Position numbers and translations under genes: made by a program
Notes under the pieces: model-generated
Told to the model about the DNA's origin: nothing
The model's input: the letters and a program-made list of their open reading frames with translations, nothing else
Databases searched by the model: none
Shown here: positions 1 through 6,089 of the stretch, one piece after another
Layout of the letters: each line of letters opens with the position of its first letter
Numbering within the stretch: position 1 is the first letter of the stretch
Assembly (NCBI GenBank): GCA_965651815.1
Contig: CBFGTJ010000113.1
Location: 1-10,396, forward strand
Direction: 5' to 3'
Source of the DNA: CBFGTJ01 sp965651815
GTDB taxonomy: Bacteria; Actinomycetota; Acidimicrobiia; Acidimicrobiales; Microtrichaceae
Length of the DNA stretch: 10,396 nt

Positions 1-185
1 GAGAAGCACGACGAGTGCGCCGCGGCGATGAGCTCCTCGGGGCTGGTGCGCCCGTTCGGGTCCTCCGCACGCGACGCCCAGGTGACGTCGTAGGTGCCGA
101 GGTCCGACGACTCCAGGGTCACCCGTCCGCCCCCCTCCAGCATGGAGCCTTCCCAGTGCGTCGACGCTCTGCGTGTGGTTGGCAT
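1..185 (-). CDS. osmC: OsmC family peroxiredoxin, 3' part cut off by window edge
   Basis: This is the N-terminal 61 residues of an OsmC-type peroxidase, a cytosolic thiol enzyme that reduces organic hydroperoxides and peroxide with a pair of cysteines. The start has the family's HWEG motif at residues 10-13. A PEELIAAAHSSCF block at 49-61 carries the expected peroxidatic cysteine at Cys60; E. coli OsmC has it at 59 in the same context. The resolving cysteine and the C-terminal half lie outside the window. The ATG at 185 is chosen because a purine-rich ribosome site (AAGGTGG, 190-196) sits five bases upstream. The HWEG start favours OsmC over the related Ohr proteins. It lies 81 bases downstream of the flavin oxidoreductase on the same strand and probably has its own promoter. 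The family is clear; the exact substrate is not. Confidence 0.88.
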   Translation of the reverse strand, partial: MPTTRRASTHWEGSMLEGGGRVTLESSDLGTYDVTWASRAEDPNGRTSPEELIAAAHSSCF

Positions 186-232
186 GGGTCCACCTTCCTC
201 GGCGCCCGCGGGCGGGCCTCGTGACGCGCGCG

Positions 233-238
233 AGGCTA
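233..238 (-). promoter_or_regulatory. Candidate -10 box for osmC (TAGCCT)
   Basis: The minus strand reads TAGCCT here, matching the actinobacterial TANNNT -10 pattern, about 48 bases upstream of the osmC ATG. It implies a short leader carrying the good Shine-Dalgarno at 190-196. No convincing -35 is visible, so this is inference. It lies in the 186-266 gap, which otherwise shows only short GC-rich inverted repeats (204-213; 216-221 with 231-236) with no T-run to make a terminator. Confidence 0.35.
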
Positions 239-266
239 AACGAGCACCGTGGCGGCGCGTCGGGGC

Positions 267-1478
267 TCAGGCGGGTACGGCGTCGCGGCGGCGGGGGATC
301 GGGAGGTCGCCCGGGCGGGGGTCGACCAGGGGGCAGCGGGTCCCGGTGTAGATCGTGGGCATGCAGCGGTTGCAGTGGATGCAACCGGAGCGGGTCGCGC
401 TGCCCTGGCGGAACTTCTCGACCAGGTCGGGGTCGTGCAGCAGCGCCCGGCCCATCGCGACGAACTCGAAGCCCTCGGCGAGGCCCCGCTCCGCGGTGTC
501 GAGGCGGCTGATGCCGCCGAGGAGGATGAGGGGCATGTCGAGCGCCTCGCGGTACCGGCGGGCCATCGGCAGGAAGTACGCCTCCTCGTACGGGTACTGC
601 TTGAGGAAGCCCTTGCCCACGAGCGCGAACCCGCCGCGCAGGTACCACGGCAGGGTCTTGCGGAACTCCTTCACGGGGGCGTCGCCCTTGAACAGGTACA
701 TGGGGTTGGCGAGCGAGCTGCCGCCGGTGAGCTCGATGGCGTCCAGCGCCCCGTCCTCCTCCAGCCAGCGCGCCACCTGGAGGCTGTCCTCGACCTCGAG
801 CCCGCCCCGGTACCCGTCGGCCATGTTGAGCTTGGCGGTCACGGCGACCCGGTCGCCGACGGCCTCCCGCACGGCGGTGACCACCTGGCGGGCGAAGCGG
901 GCCCGGTTCTCCAGCGACCCGCCCCAGCGGTCCGTGCGGCGGTTGAGCATGGGGCTCAGGAACGAGCTGAGCAGGTAGTTGTGGCCCAGGTGGATCTCGA
1001 GCGCGTCGAACCCGGCGTCCGCGCACATGCGCGCGCCGCGCTCGTAGTCCGAGGTGATCCGCGCGATGTCGTACTCGTCGGCCGCTCGGGTCCACCGCAT
1101 GCCGAGCGGGTTGAAGAACCTGCCCGGCGCGATCGACTGCACCCCGTTGGAGCGGGAGTTCGCGACCGGCCCCGCGTGGCCGACCTGCGCGGCGATGAGG
1201 GCGCCGTCGGCGTGCACGGCGTCGGTGAGCCGCCGCAGCCCGGCCATGGCGTCCTCGCGCAGGTAGATGCAGCCGTCGTCGGTGCGCCCCTCGGGTGCCA
1301 CCGCCACGTAGGCGACGGTCGTCATCGCGGCGCCGCCACGGGCGATCCGCCGGTGGAACTCGACGAGCCGGTCGGAGACGAGCCCCCCGGGGGAGGCGCC
1401 CTCGAACGTGGCCGCCTTCACGACGCGGTTCTTCAACGTGAGGGGACCGAGCTGGGCGGGTTCGAACAGCTGCACCAT
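267..1478 (-). CDS. Old Yellow Enzyme-family NADH:flavin oxidoreductase with Fe-S cysteine motif
   Basis: This 403-residue TIM-barrel flavoprotein should bind FMN and use NAD(P)H to reduce activated C=C bonds (enones, dienoyl thioesters or similar). The FMN-binding start is FEPAQLGPLTLKNR (5-18). Gln98 and His101 lie in a QVGHAGP stretch. The family signature at 161-189 has the substrate-binding pair His163 and His166, then FLSP and RWGGS. Near the C-terminus Cys366, Cys369, Cys372 and Cys382 form a C-x2-C-x2-C-x9-C pattern like the 4Fe-4S sites of the 2,4-dienoyl-CoA reductase and trimethylamine dehydrogenase branch. The NAD(P)H-binding domains of those larger enzymes are absent, so this is the short single-barrel form. 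It is the last gene of the TetR-led series, 52 bases after the LLM gene. No Shine-Dalgarno is visible. The substrate is unknown. Confidence 0.9.
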   Translation of the reverse strand: MVQLFEPAQLGPLTLKNRVVKAATFEGASPGGLVSDRLVEFHRRIARGGAAMTTVAYVAVAPEGRTDDGCIYLREDAMAGLRRLTDAVHADGALIAAQVGHAGPVANSRSNGVQSIAPGRFFNPLGMRWTRAADEYDIARITSDYERGARMCADAGFDALEIHLGHNYLLSSFLSPMLNRRTDRWGGSLENRARFARQVVTAVREAVGDRVAVTAKLNMADGYRGGLEVEDSLQVARWLEEDGALDAIELTGGSSLANPMYLFKGDAPVKEFRKTLPWYLRGGFALVGKGFLKQYPYEEAYFLPMARRYREALDMPLILLGGISRLDTAERGLAEGFEFVAMGRALLHDPDLVEKFRQGSATRSGCIHCNRCMPTIYTGTRCPLVDPRPGDLPIPRRRDAVPA

Positions 1479-1484
1479 CGGCCA

Positions 1485-1490
1485 AGTCTG
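1485..1490 (-). promoter_or_regulatory. Possible leaderless -10 element for the flavin oxidoreductase
   Basis: The minus strand has CAGACT at positions -12 to -7 from the ATG at 1478, with the key A at -11 and T at -7. No ribosome site is visible. This spacing is what a leaderless transcript beginning at the ATG would have. The first base departs from TANNNT and there is no clear -35, so the 52-base gap may simply be intra-operonic. Confidence 0.3.
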
Positions 1491-1530
1491 TCCGATGTCG
1501 ACGGCCCGCGTGAGGTTCGGGTCGGCCCGG

Positions 1531-2415
1531 TCAGGCGACGCTGCGCACCGGTGCGATGACCTCGTCCGCGTACCTGCGGAGGTGGTCGATCTTCTCGGTG
1601 AGCGGCTGCGTGTCGGGACCGGTCGTGTAGGGCCAGCGGAACCCGACGACCACGTCGGTGACGCCCGCGTCGGCGAGGCGCTGGACCCCGTCGGGGGTGT
1701 ACGCGTCCATGCTGATCACGTGCACCCCGAACTCCTCGTGCTCGCGCCCCAGCTCGGCGCGGAAGGTGCGGAGGCGCTCGAGGAGCTCGGGCAGCGCGGA
1801 CGGGTCGCCGCCGCCGTGGATCCAACCGTCGAGCCGCGCGGCGCGGCGCAGCGCCGCGTCGGAGTGGCCGCCGACGAGGATCGGGACCGGTCGCGTGGGC
1901 ACCGGGCAGATCTGGATCGCGGGGAAGTCGAACGCCTCGCCGTGGTGCTCGTAGAAGTCGCCCGACAGCAGCCCCCGGAGGACCTCGATGCACTCGTCCA
2001 TCCGCCGGCCGCGGCCCGCCCACGGCGTGCCGGTGATGGCGAAGTCGTCCGGCCAGGGGCTGAGGCCGACCCCGAGGTCGAGCCGCTCGCCGCACAGCAC
2101 CGCGGCGCTCGCGATCTCCTTCGCGGCGAGCACCGGGTGCCGGATCGGCAGCTTGATCACCGAGGTCGTGAACCGGATCCGCTCCGTGACGGTGCCCAGC
2201 ACGGCGACCAGCTGGAACGGGTCGAGGAACGGCTTGCCCTCGAGGAACTCCCGCGAGCCGTCCGGGTTGAACGGGTACCTGGAGTCCGACTCCCGGGGGT
2301 ACGCGATCGAGTCCGGGACGAGGAACGAGTCGTAGCCCGCCTCCTCGGCGGCCTGCGCCAGCGGCACGTAGTTGGCGGGGTCCGTCATCGACTCCGCGTA
2401 GGTGAACCTGATCAC
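1531..2415 (-). CDS. LLM-class F420-dependent oxidoreductase
   Basis: This 294-residue luciferase-like monooxygenase-fold protein belongs to a class that in actinomycetes usually uses coenzyme F420 for hydride transfer. The fold shows in the opening strand and helix (IRFTYAES, then LAQAAEEAGYDSFLVPDS at 19-36), the LDPF and TVTERIRF block that follows, a LPIRHPVLAAKE helix, RLDLGVGLS, and the later RPVPILVGGHSDAALRRAARLDGW region that lines the cofactor site. The GTG at 2415 is chosen because protein similarity begins at exactly this point, a strong GGAGG lies 9-13 bases upstream, and it overlaps the DinB stop by four bases (GTGA). The open frame extends further upstream but there it is antiparallel coding inside DinB. 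F420 rather than FMN is inferred from the family. The substrate is unknown. Confidence 0.9.
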   Translation of the reverse strand: MIRFTYAESMTDPANYVPLAQAAEEAGYDSFLVPDSIAYPRESDSRYPFNPDGSREFLEGKPFLDPFQLVAVLGTVTERIRFTTSVIKLPIRHPVLAAKEIASAAVLCGERLDLGVGLSPWPDDFAITGTPWAGRGRRMDECIEVLRGLLSGDFYEHHGEAFDFPAIQICPVPTRPVPILVGGHSDAALRRAARLDGWIHGGGDPSALPELLERLRTFRAELGREHEEFGVHVISMDAYTPDGVQRLADAGVTDVVVGFRWPYTTGPDTQPLTEKIDHLRRYADEVIAPVRSVA

Positions 2416-2924
2416 TTCGTGTCCCTCCGGTCCTCCACCTGGCGGCGCACGTCGCCGAGGTGGTGCACCACCTCGTGCACGGTGTGCACCGCGAGCCACC
2501 GCAGCGGCCGCTCCGCCAGCAACGGGTAGTTGTACGCCACCTCGCGGTCCCAGTCCCGCCCGTCCAGCCTCGACAGCACGTTCGCGAACATCGCCGCCGC
2601 GTCCACCAGCTGCCGTGCGACGTCCTCGGGCCGCTGCTGCGCGTAGCCGTCGTGCTCGACGCGCTCGTCGCGGCCCATCGGCACGACCACGGGCGTGTCC
2701 TCGCGCCGGGCGCGCAGCACGCGCTCGCGCTGCACCAGCAGGACGTCGCGCACGTGGCAGGCGTACTCGAGCGGCGACCACCGTTGCGGATCGCGCCGGC
2801 GGGCGGGCTCGTCCGCGGCGCGCAGCAGCGCGGCGAGCTCCGTCGCGCCCGACGTGACCGCCGCAGATGCGCCGGTCGCGTCGCCGAGGTCGTAGACGAA
2901 CCCGCACCCCTCGCAGGACTCCAT
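2412..2924 (-). CDS. DinB-fold (DinB/mycothiol-transferase superfamily) protein
   Basis: This 170-residue four-helix-bundle protein has the three histidines expected to bind a divalent metal in the DinB superfamily: His57 in YACHVRD, and His150 and His154 in the HEVVHHLGDV helix. The N-terminus has a Cys4-x2-Cys7 pair (CEGCGFVYD), which I recall from other actinobacterial members. In this superfamily some proteins transfer or isomerise with the thiol mycothiol or bacillithiol, while many have no known role. Its stop overlaps the GTG of the LLM gene, so the two are probably made together. It starts 40 bases after the short-chain dehydrogenase, at an ATG without an obvious Shine-Dalgarno. A thiol-dependent detoxification or isomerisation step beside the F420 enzyme is plausible but is inference. 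Confidence 0.85.
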   Translation of the reverse strand: MESCEGCGFVYDLGDATGASAAVTSGATELAALLRAADEPARRRDPQRWSPLEYACHVRDVLLVQRERVLRARREDTPVVVPMGRDERVEHDGYAQQRPEDVARQLVDAAAMFANVLSRLDGRDWDREVAYNYPLLAERPLRWLAVHTVHEVVHHLGDVRRQVEDRRDTK

Positions 2925-2932
2925 GGCCGACG

Positions 2933-2938
2933 ACGCTA
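2933..2938 (-). promoter_or_regulatory. Weak candidate -10 box for the DinB gene (TAGCGT)
   Basis: TAGCGT on the minus strand at -14 to -9 from the DinB ATG fits TANNNT. Its eight-base spacing to the start would again give a nearly leaderless message. It lies in the 40-base gap after the dehydrogenase stop. There is no -35, and read-through from the TetR promoter is equally likely. Confidence 0.22.
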
Positions 2939-2964
2939 CGCCGTGCGCCGCCCGCGGCCGGCGC

Positions 2965-3780
2965 TCAGCCGCCGTGGCCCCGGAACTCGTCCATCGAGCG
3001 GTTCACGCCGAACAGGTCCATGACGCGGTCGAACGCGCGTGGCGGCAGGACCCGAAGCGCCGGCAGCAGGCGCACGATCGGGGGCATGACGAGCATCGGC
3101 CGGTCCCGCTCGACCGCGTCGACGATCCGCCGCGCGACCGGCTCGGGCCGGAGGATCGGCAGCAGCCAGGGGACCCGCGTGCGGACGCCCGCGAACATGC
3201 CGGTGTCGACGTAGTAGGGGCACACGACCGTCGTGCGCACCCCCGGTGCGCTGCGGGCGAGCTCGACGCGCAGCGATTCGTCGAAGCCGACCGCGGCGTG
3301 CTTCGACGCGGCGTAGTCGGTCTGGCGTGCCACGCCGACGAGCCCGGCGGCCGACGCGATCGTCACCACGTGGCCGCGGCCCCGCTCGACCATGCCGGCG
3401 AGGAACGGGCGGGTGACCCAGTACAGGGCCAGCACGTTGACCCGGAAGGTCCGCTCGATCTGCTCGTCGGTGAGCTCCAGCAGGGGCCGCCCACTCACCA
3501 CGCCCGCGTTGTTGACCACGACGTCGACCCCGCCCGTGGTCGCGAGGACCTCCTCGGCGGCGGCGCACACCGCCGCGGCGTCGCCGACGTCGCACCCGTG
3601 GGTCGACGCCGCCGCGCCGAGGCGGCGGACCTCGTCGGCCACGGGCTCCAACCGCGAGCGGTCGAGGTCCCACAGGACCAGGTGCCGGGCGCCCCGGCGG
3701 GCCGCCTCCAGCGACACGAGGCGGCCCAGGCCGGCCGCGGCGCCGGTGACCAGCACGGTCGCTCCCTGCATCGCCGTCAT
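2965..3780 (-). CDS. Classical short-chain dehydrogenase/reductase (SDR16C/retinol-dehydrogenase-like)
   Basis: This 271-residue Rossmann-fold oxidoreductase interconverts an alcohol and a carbonyl with a nicotinamide cofactor. The cofactor loop is T12-GAAAGLG (12-19). An Asp at position 38, at the end of the second strand, favours NAD(H) over NADP(H). NNAG follows at 90-93. The catalytic tetrad is complete: Asn115, Ser143, Tyr156 and Lys160 (YAASK). The hydrophobic C-terminal end with the FGVNRSMDEF ending resembles the retinol dehydrogenase 10 / 17-beta-hydroxysteroid dehydrogenase 11 branch, which suggests a lipophilic alcohol such as a sterol, terpenoid or long-chain alcohol. The ATG at 3780 lies one base after the TetR stop, so translation is probably coupled; ATG at 3771 (residue 4) is an alternative. 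No Shine-Dalgarno is visible. The substrate assignment is inference. Confidence 0.92.
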   Translation of the reverse strand: MTAMQGATVLVTGAAAGLGRLVSLEAARRGARHLVLWDLDRSRLEPVADEVRRLGAAASTHGCDVGDAAAVCAAAEEVLATTGGVDVVVNNAGVVSGRPLLELTDEQIERTFRVNVLALYWVTRPFLAGMVERGRGHVVTIASAAGLVGVARQTDYAASKHAAVGFDESLRVELARSAPGVRTTVVCPYYVDTGMFAGVRTRVPWLLPILRPEPVARRIVDAVERDRPMLVMPPIVRLLPALRVLPPRAFDRVMDLFGVNRSMDEFRGHGG

Positions 3781-3781
3781 G

Positions 3782-4372
3782 TCAGCGGGTCAGGTCCCGG
3801 AGGTGGGCGAGCAGCGCCGCGCGGATCTCGTCGGGACCGAGCCACGGGGGGTCGCCCAGCCCGTGCACCGAGAGGCCGTCGATGAGCGCGTGGAGGCGGA
3901 CGACCTCGACCTCGAGGTCGCGCCCGTCGTCGACGAGGCCGGCCCGCACCAGGCCCTCCAGGCCGACCCTGATGCCCTCCCTCAGCGCGTCGTCGACCAT
4001 CGTTCCCTGCTGGCCGAGCGAGGGGCGTGCGTGCCGGCGGGACAGCATCGCGAGCCAGACCTGGGCCTCGGCCCGGCGCTGCTCGTCGAGCGGCAGCACG
4101 GCCTCCAGGGCCGCCATGGCCGACTCGAGGTCCGGTTCGCTGAGGTCGACCTGGCGGACCCGCTCGGCCATCTGCTGGAGCGCCTGGTACATCGCGAACT
4201 CGATCAGCTCGTCCTGGGTGCGGAAGTAGTGCTGCACCATTCCGGCCGACACGCCGGCCTCGGCGGCGACCGCGCGGACGGTCACGCCGCCCATCCCCTC
4301 GCGGCGCACGATCCGCCAGAGCGCGTCGCTGAGCTCCCGGCGCCTGGCCTCCACGTCCACCACCCGCGGCAT
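3782..4372 (-). CDS. TetR-family transcriptional regulator, BetI-like C-terminal domain
   Basis: This 196-residue repressor-type DNA-binding protein has an N-terminal TetR helix-turn-helix at about residues 29-50 (VTVRAVAAEAGVS, then HYFRTQDEL). An all-helical ligand and dimer domain follows, whose VRLHALIDGLSVHGL region resembles the BetI-type C-terminal family. It is the first gene of a minus-strand run and is separated by one base from the dehydrogenase, so it most likely controls its own operon in response to a pathway substrate. The open frame extends 29 codons further upstream. The ATG at 4372 is preferred because the extra residues are Arg/Pro-rich and unlike TetR starts, and because TACCGT sits at exactly -12 to -7, as for a leaderless transcript. 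The ligand is unknown. Confidence 0.92.
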   Translation of the reverse strand: MPRVVDVEARRRELSDALWRIVRREGMGGVTVRAVAAEAGVSAGMVQHYFRTQDELIEFAMYQALQQMAERVRQVDLSEPDLESAMAALEAVLPLDEQRRAEAQVWLAMLSRRHARPSLGQQGTMVDDALREGIRVGLEGLVRAGLVDDGRDLEVEVVRLHALIDGLSVHGLGDPPWLGPDEIRAALLAHLRDLTR

Positions 4373-4373
4373 C

Positions 4374-4395
4374 CCCCGACGGTACCGCCTCGGGG
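4374..4395. promoter_or_regulatory. TetR promoter -10 box inside a 22-bp inverted repeat (candidate operator)
   Basis: A perfect inverted repeat, CCCCGA (4374-4379) and TCGGGG (4390-4395) with a 10-base spacer, lies directly before the TetR start. It also contains the 8-base palindrome CGGTACCG (4380-4387). On the minus strand TACCGT (4384-4379) forms a TANNNT -10 box at -12 to -7 from the ATG. A regulator bound here would block its own promoter, as is usual for TetR autoregulation. The repeat and box are read from the sequence; binding is inferred. The arms are GC-rich, so chance symmetry is possible. Confidence 0.5.
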
Positions 4396-4440
4396 TGGGG
4401 TGCCGACGTTCGGGCGGAACCGGCGCGCTCCCGGGTCTGC

Positions 4441-4446
4441 GACACT
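4441..4446 (+). promoter_or_regulatory. Candidate leaderless -10 element for the DUF2237 gene
   Basis: GACACT occupies -12 to -7 before the ATG at 4453, with A at -11 and T at -7 as in the TANNNT consensus but G instead of T at -12. No Shine-Dalgarno precedes the ATG. This fits a transcript beginning at the start codon, divergent from the TetR unit. Confidence 0.4.
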
Positions 4447-4452
4447 CTGGGC

Positions 4453-4821
4453 ATGGCACGCAACGTCCTCGGCGGCGAGCTCCAGACCTGTTCGACCTCC
4501 CCCCTGACCGGCTTCTACCGCAACGGGTGCTGCGACACGGGGTCGGAGGACCTCGGCGTGCACACCGTGTGCGCCGAGGTGACCGAGGAGTTCCTGGAGT
4601 TCAGCGCCTCGGTCGGCAACGACCTCAGCACGCCGCGCCCCGAGCTCGGCTTCGCCGGGCTCCGGCCCGGTGACCGCTGGTGCCTGTGCGCGTCGCGCTG
4701 GGCCGAGGCCCTGGAGGCGGGCGTCGCGCCGCCGGTCGTCCTCGAGGCGACCCATGCCCGCACCCTCGAGTGGGCGGACCTGTCGAGCCTCCGAGCGCAC
4801 GCGGTGGACGACGCCCGGTGA
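4453..4821 (+). CDS. DUF2237 family protein
   Basis: This 122-residue cytosolic protein matches the small, highly conserved DUF2237 family (Pfam), whose function I do not know. Visible family blocks are NVLGGELQTCS at the start, TGFYRNGCCDTG (19-30), GVHTVCAEVT (35-44), a FSASVGNDLSTPRPE run (50-64), GLRPGDRWCLCASRW (69-83), and an APPVVLEATH segment near the end. Six cysteines are present (13, 26, 27, 40, 77, 79). The paired Cys26-Cys27 and the Cys77-x-Cys79, with His37, suggest metal binding or thiol chemistry, but this is inference. There is no signal peptide or membrane segment. The length is normal for the family. Its TGA overlaps the GTG of the isoprenoid reductase by four bases, so the two are probably translated from one message and may share a redox or quinone-related role. 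Confidence 0.93.
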   Translation: MARNVLGGELQTCSTSPLTGFYRNGCCDTGSEDLGVHTVCAEVTEEFLEFSASVGNDLSTPRPELGFAGLRPGDRWCLCASRWAEALEAGVAPPVVLEATHARTLEWADLSSLRAHAVDDAR

Positions 4822-6044
4822 CGGCGACGGAGGAGCGCGACCTGATCGTCATCGGCGGCGGTCCCGCCGGCGCGGCCGCGGCCGCGCGCGCCGCCCGCGG
4901 CGGCGCCCGCGTCACGGTGTTCGAGAAGGGCGAGCGCGGCAGGGACAAGGTCTGCGGCGACGGCCTCACCCCGCGGGCGGTGCGGGCGCTCGCGGCGCTG
5001 GGCGTTCCGCTCGACGGTGCGCACCGCATCGACGGGCTCCGCATGGTCGCGAACTCGACGGTGCGCCAGCTCGACTGGCCGGGCATCCCTCCCTTCCCGG
5101 CGCACGGCGCCGTGTGGCCCCGCCGGCGCCTCGACGCGCGCCTGATGGAGCTCGCCGAGGAGGCGGGTGCGGAGGTGTGCTGGGGCGAGGAGGCGATGCC
5201 CGTGGTGGAGGGCGGCCGTGCGGTCGGCGTGCAGGCCGCCGGGCGCACCTGGCGGGCGGGCATGGTGGTGCTCGCCACGGGGGCACCCGGCCCCGCCGCC
5301 CGGGCGCTGGGCGCCGAGCGCGACCCCCGCGAGCCGTTCGGCCTCGCGATCCGCACCTACGCCGAGTCGCCCCGCCACGCCGAGCGGTACCTCGAGGCCT
5401 GCCTGACCCTGCGGGACCGCCACGGCACGCCGGTGCCCGGCTACGGCTGGCTGTTCCCCGCCGGCGACGGCACGGTGAACATCGGGGTGGGCGCGCTGTC
5501 CACGATGCGGGGCTTCAAGAAGCTGAACCTGCACCACCTCCAGGACAGCTACCGCTCGTTGGTGGAGCGCGACTGGTCCCTCGGGCCGGACCTCGAGCGT
5601 CCCCGCGCGTGGCGCCTCCCGATGAGCGCGGTCCGCCGTCACGGGCCCGGCTGGGTGGCGATCGGCGACGCGGCGGGCCTCATCAACCCGATGAACGGCG
5701 AGGGCATCGACTACGGGCTCGAGTCCGGGATGCTCGCCGCCGACCTGTTCCTCGCCGACCCCTCCACGGCGCCCGTCGAGTACGACCGGCAGGTGGGGGA
5801 GCGGTTCGACGCGTTCCTCCGGACCGGCCGGCGGTTCTCGTTCCTCATCGGCCACCCGTGGATCCTCCGCACCGGGCTGCGCTTCGCGGTGGGCACCCAG
5901 GGCATCGCGAACGTGACCCTGCAGGTGATGGGCAACCTGGTCGACTCCTCGACCCCGGGTGCCGGTGGGGTCACGATGCGTGCCGCCGACCGCGTGCTCG
6001 CGGCGGCGGACCCGCTGCTGCGCCGCACCCGCGCCGCCGCCTGA
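4818..6044 (+). CDS. Geranylgeranyl reductase family FAD oxidoreductase, MenJ-like
   Basis: This 408-residue flavoprotein is of the type that saturates double bonds in isoprenoid chains. The FAD-binding start is G13-x-G15-x-x-G18 after DLIVIG, with Glu36 at the end of the second strand. It continues with the family's KVCGDGLTPRAV (44-55), GYGWLFP (208-214) followed by VNIGVGALS, and the second FAD block GDAAGLINP with NGEGIDYG (283-299). These blocks, and a late VMGNLV motif, closely resemble what I remember of mycobacterial MenJ (Rv0561c), which reduces one isoprene unit of menaquinone at the membrane. Chlorophyll- or archaeal-lipid-type reductases are less likely. The GTG at 4818 is chosen because the flavin motif follows at the usual distance and it overlaps the DUF2237 stop as GTGA; upstream frame content is antiphase. 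Family is sure, quinone substrate probable. Confidence 0.9.
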   Translation: MTATEERDLIVIGGGPAGAAAAARAARGGARVTVFEKGERGRDKVCGDGLTPRAVRALAALGVPLDGAHRIDGLRMVANSTVRQLDWPGIPPFPAHGAVWPRRRLDARLMELAEEAGAEVCWGEEAMPVVEGGRAVGVQAAGRTWRAGMVVLATGAPGPAARALGAERDPREPFGLAIRTYAESPRHAERYLEACLTLRDRHGTPVPGYGWLFPAGDGTVNIGVGALSTMRGFKKLNLHHLQDSYRSLVERDWSLGPDLERPRAWRLPMSAVRRHGPGWVAIGDAAGLINPMNGEGIDYGLESGMLAADLFLADPSTAPVEYDRQVGERFDAFLRTGRRFSFLIGHPWILRTGLRFAVGTQGIANVTLQVMGNLVDSSTPGAGGVTMRAADRVLAAADPLLRRTRAAA

Positions 6045-6056
6045 CAGCCGGGCTGC

Positions 6057-6080
6057 AACGTTCCGGCCGGCCGGTGCGTC
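6057..6080 (+). promoter_or_regulatory. ECF-type promoter (AAC ... CGTC) before the sigma gene
   Basis: TGCAACG with AAC at 6057-6059 is followed after 17 bases by CGTC at 6077-6080, the classic layout of promoters read by ECF sigma factors. Transcription would begin about seven to ten bases later, at or next to the GTG at 6090, so the message may be leaderless. The spacer holds a perfect 12-base palindrome, CCGGCCGGCCGG (6063-6074). Autoregulation is inferred. Confidence 0.6.
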
Positions 6081-6089
6081 AACGGTGAC

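Noticed and set aside
204..236. GC-rich inverted repeats (204-213, and 216-221 with 231-236) as a terminator of the flavin oxidoreductase
   Set aside because: Stems are 5-6 bp, there is no T-run, and they overlap the candidate osmC promoter; such repeats are common by chance at this GC content.
249..1559. A 436-codon plus-strand open frame
   Set aside because: It is antisense to the Old Yellow Enzyme, which has clear catalytic motifs. The translation is low-complexity and matches nothing I recognise.
2416..2907. Upstream extension of the LLM frame
   Set aside because: The 164 extra codons overlap DinB out of phase and are Arg/Ala-rich; the GTG at 2415 with GGAGG and the start of family similarity is far better.
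2460..3885. Plus-strand frames opposite DinB, the dehydrogenase and TetR
   Set aside because: They are shadows of genes with intact active-site motifs on the minus strand; Arg/His/Asp-rich composition is typical of antisense frames.
4373..4459. A 29-codon N-terminal extension of TetR (ATG at 4459)
   Set aside because: It would cross the DUF2237 start and the divergent promoter, is Pro/Arg-rich, and TetR proteins normally begin close to the first helix.
4680..4817. An N-terminal extension of the isoprenoid reductase frame
   Set aside because: The added residues are coded out of phase within DUF2237; the flavin motif lies at the correct distance from GTG 4818.
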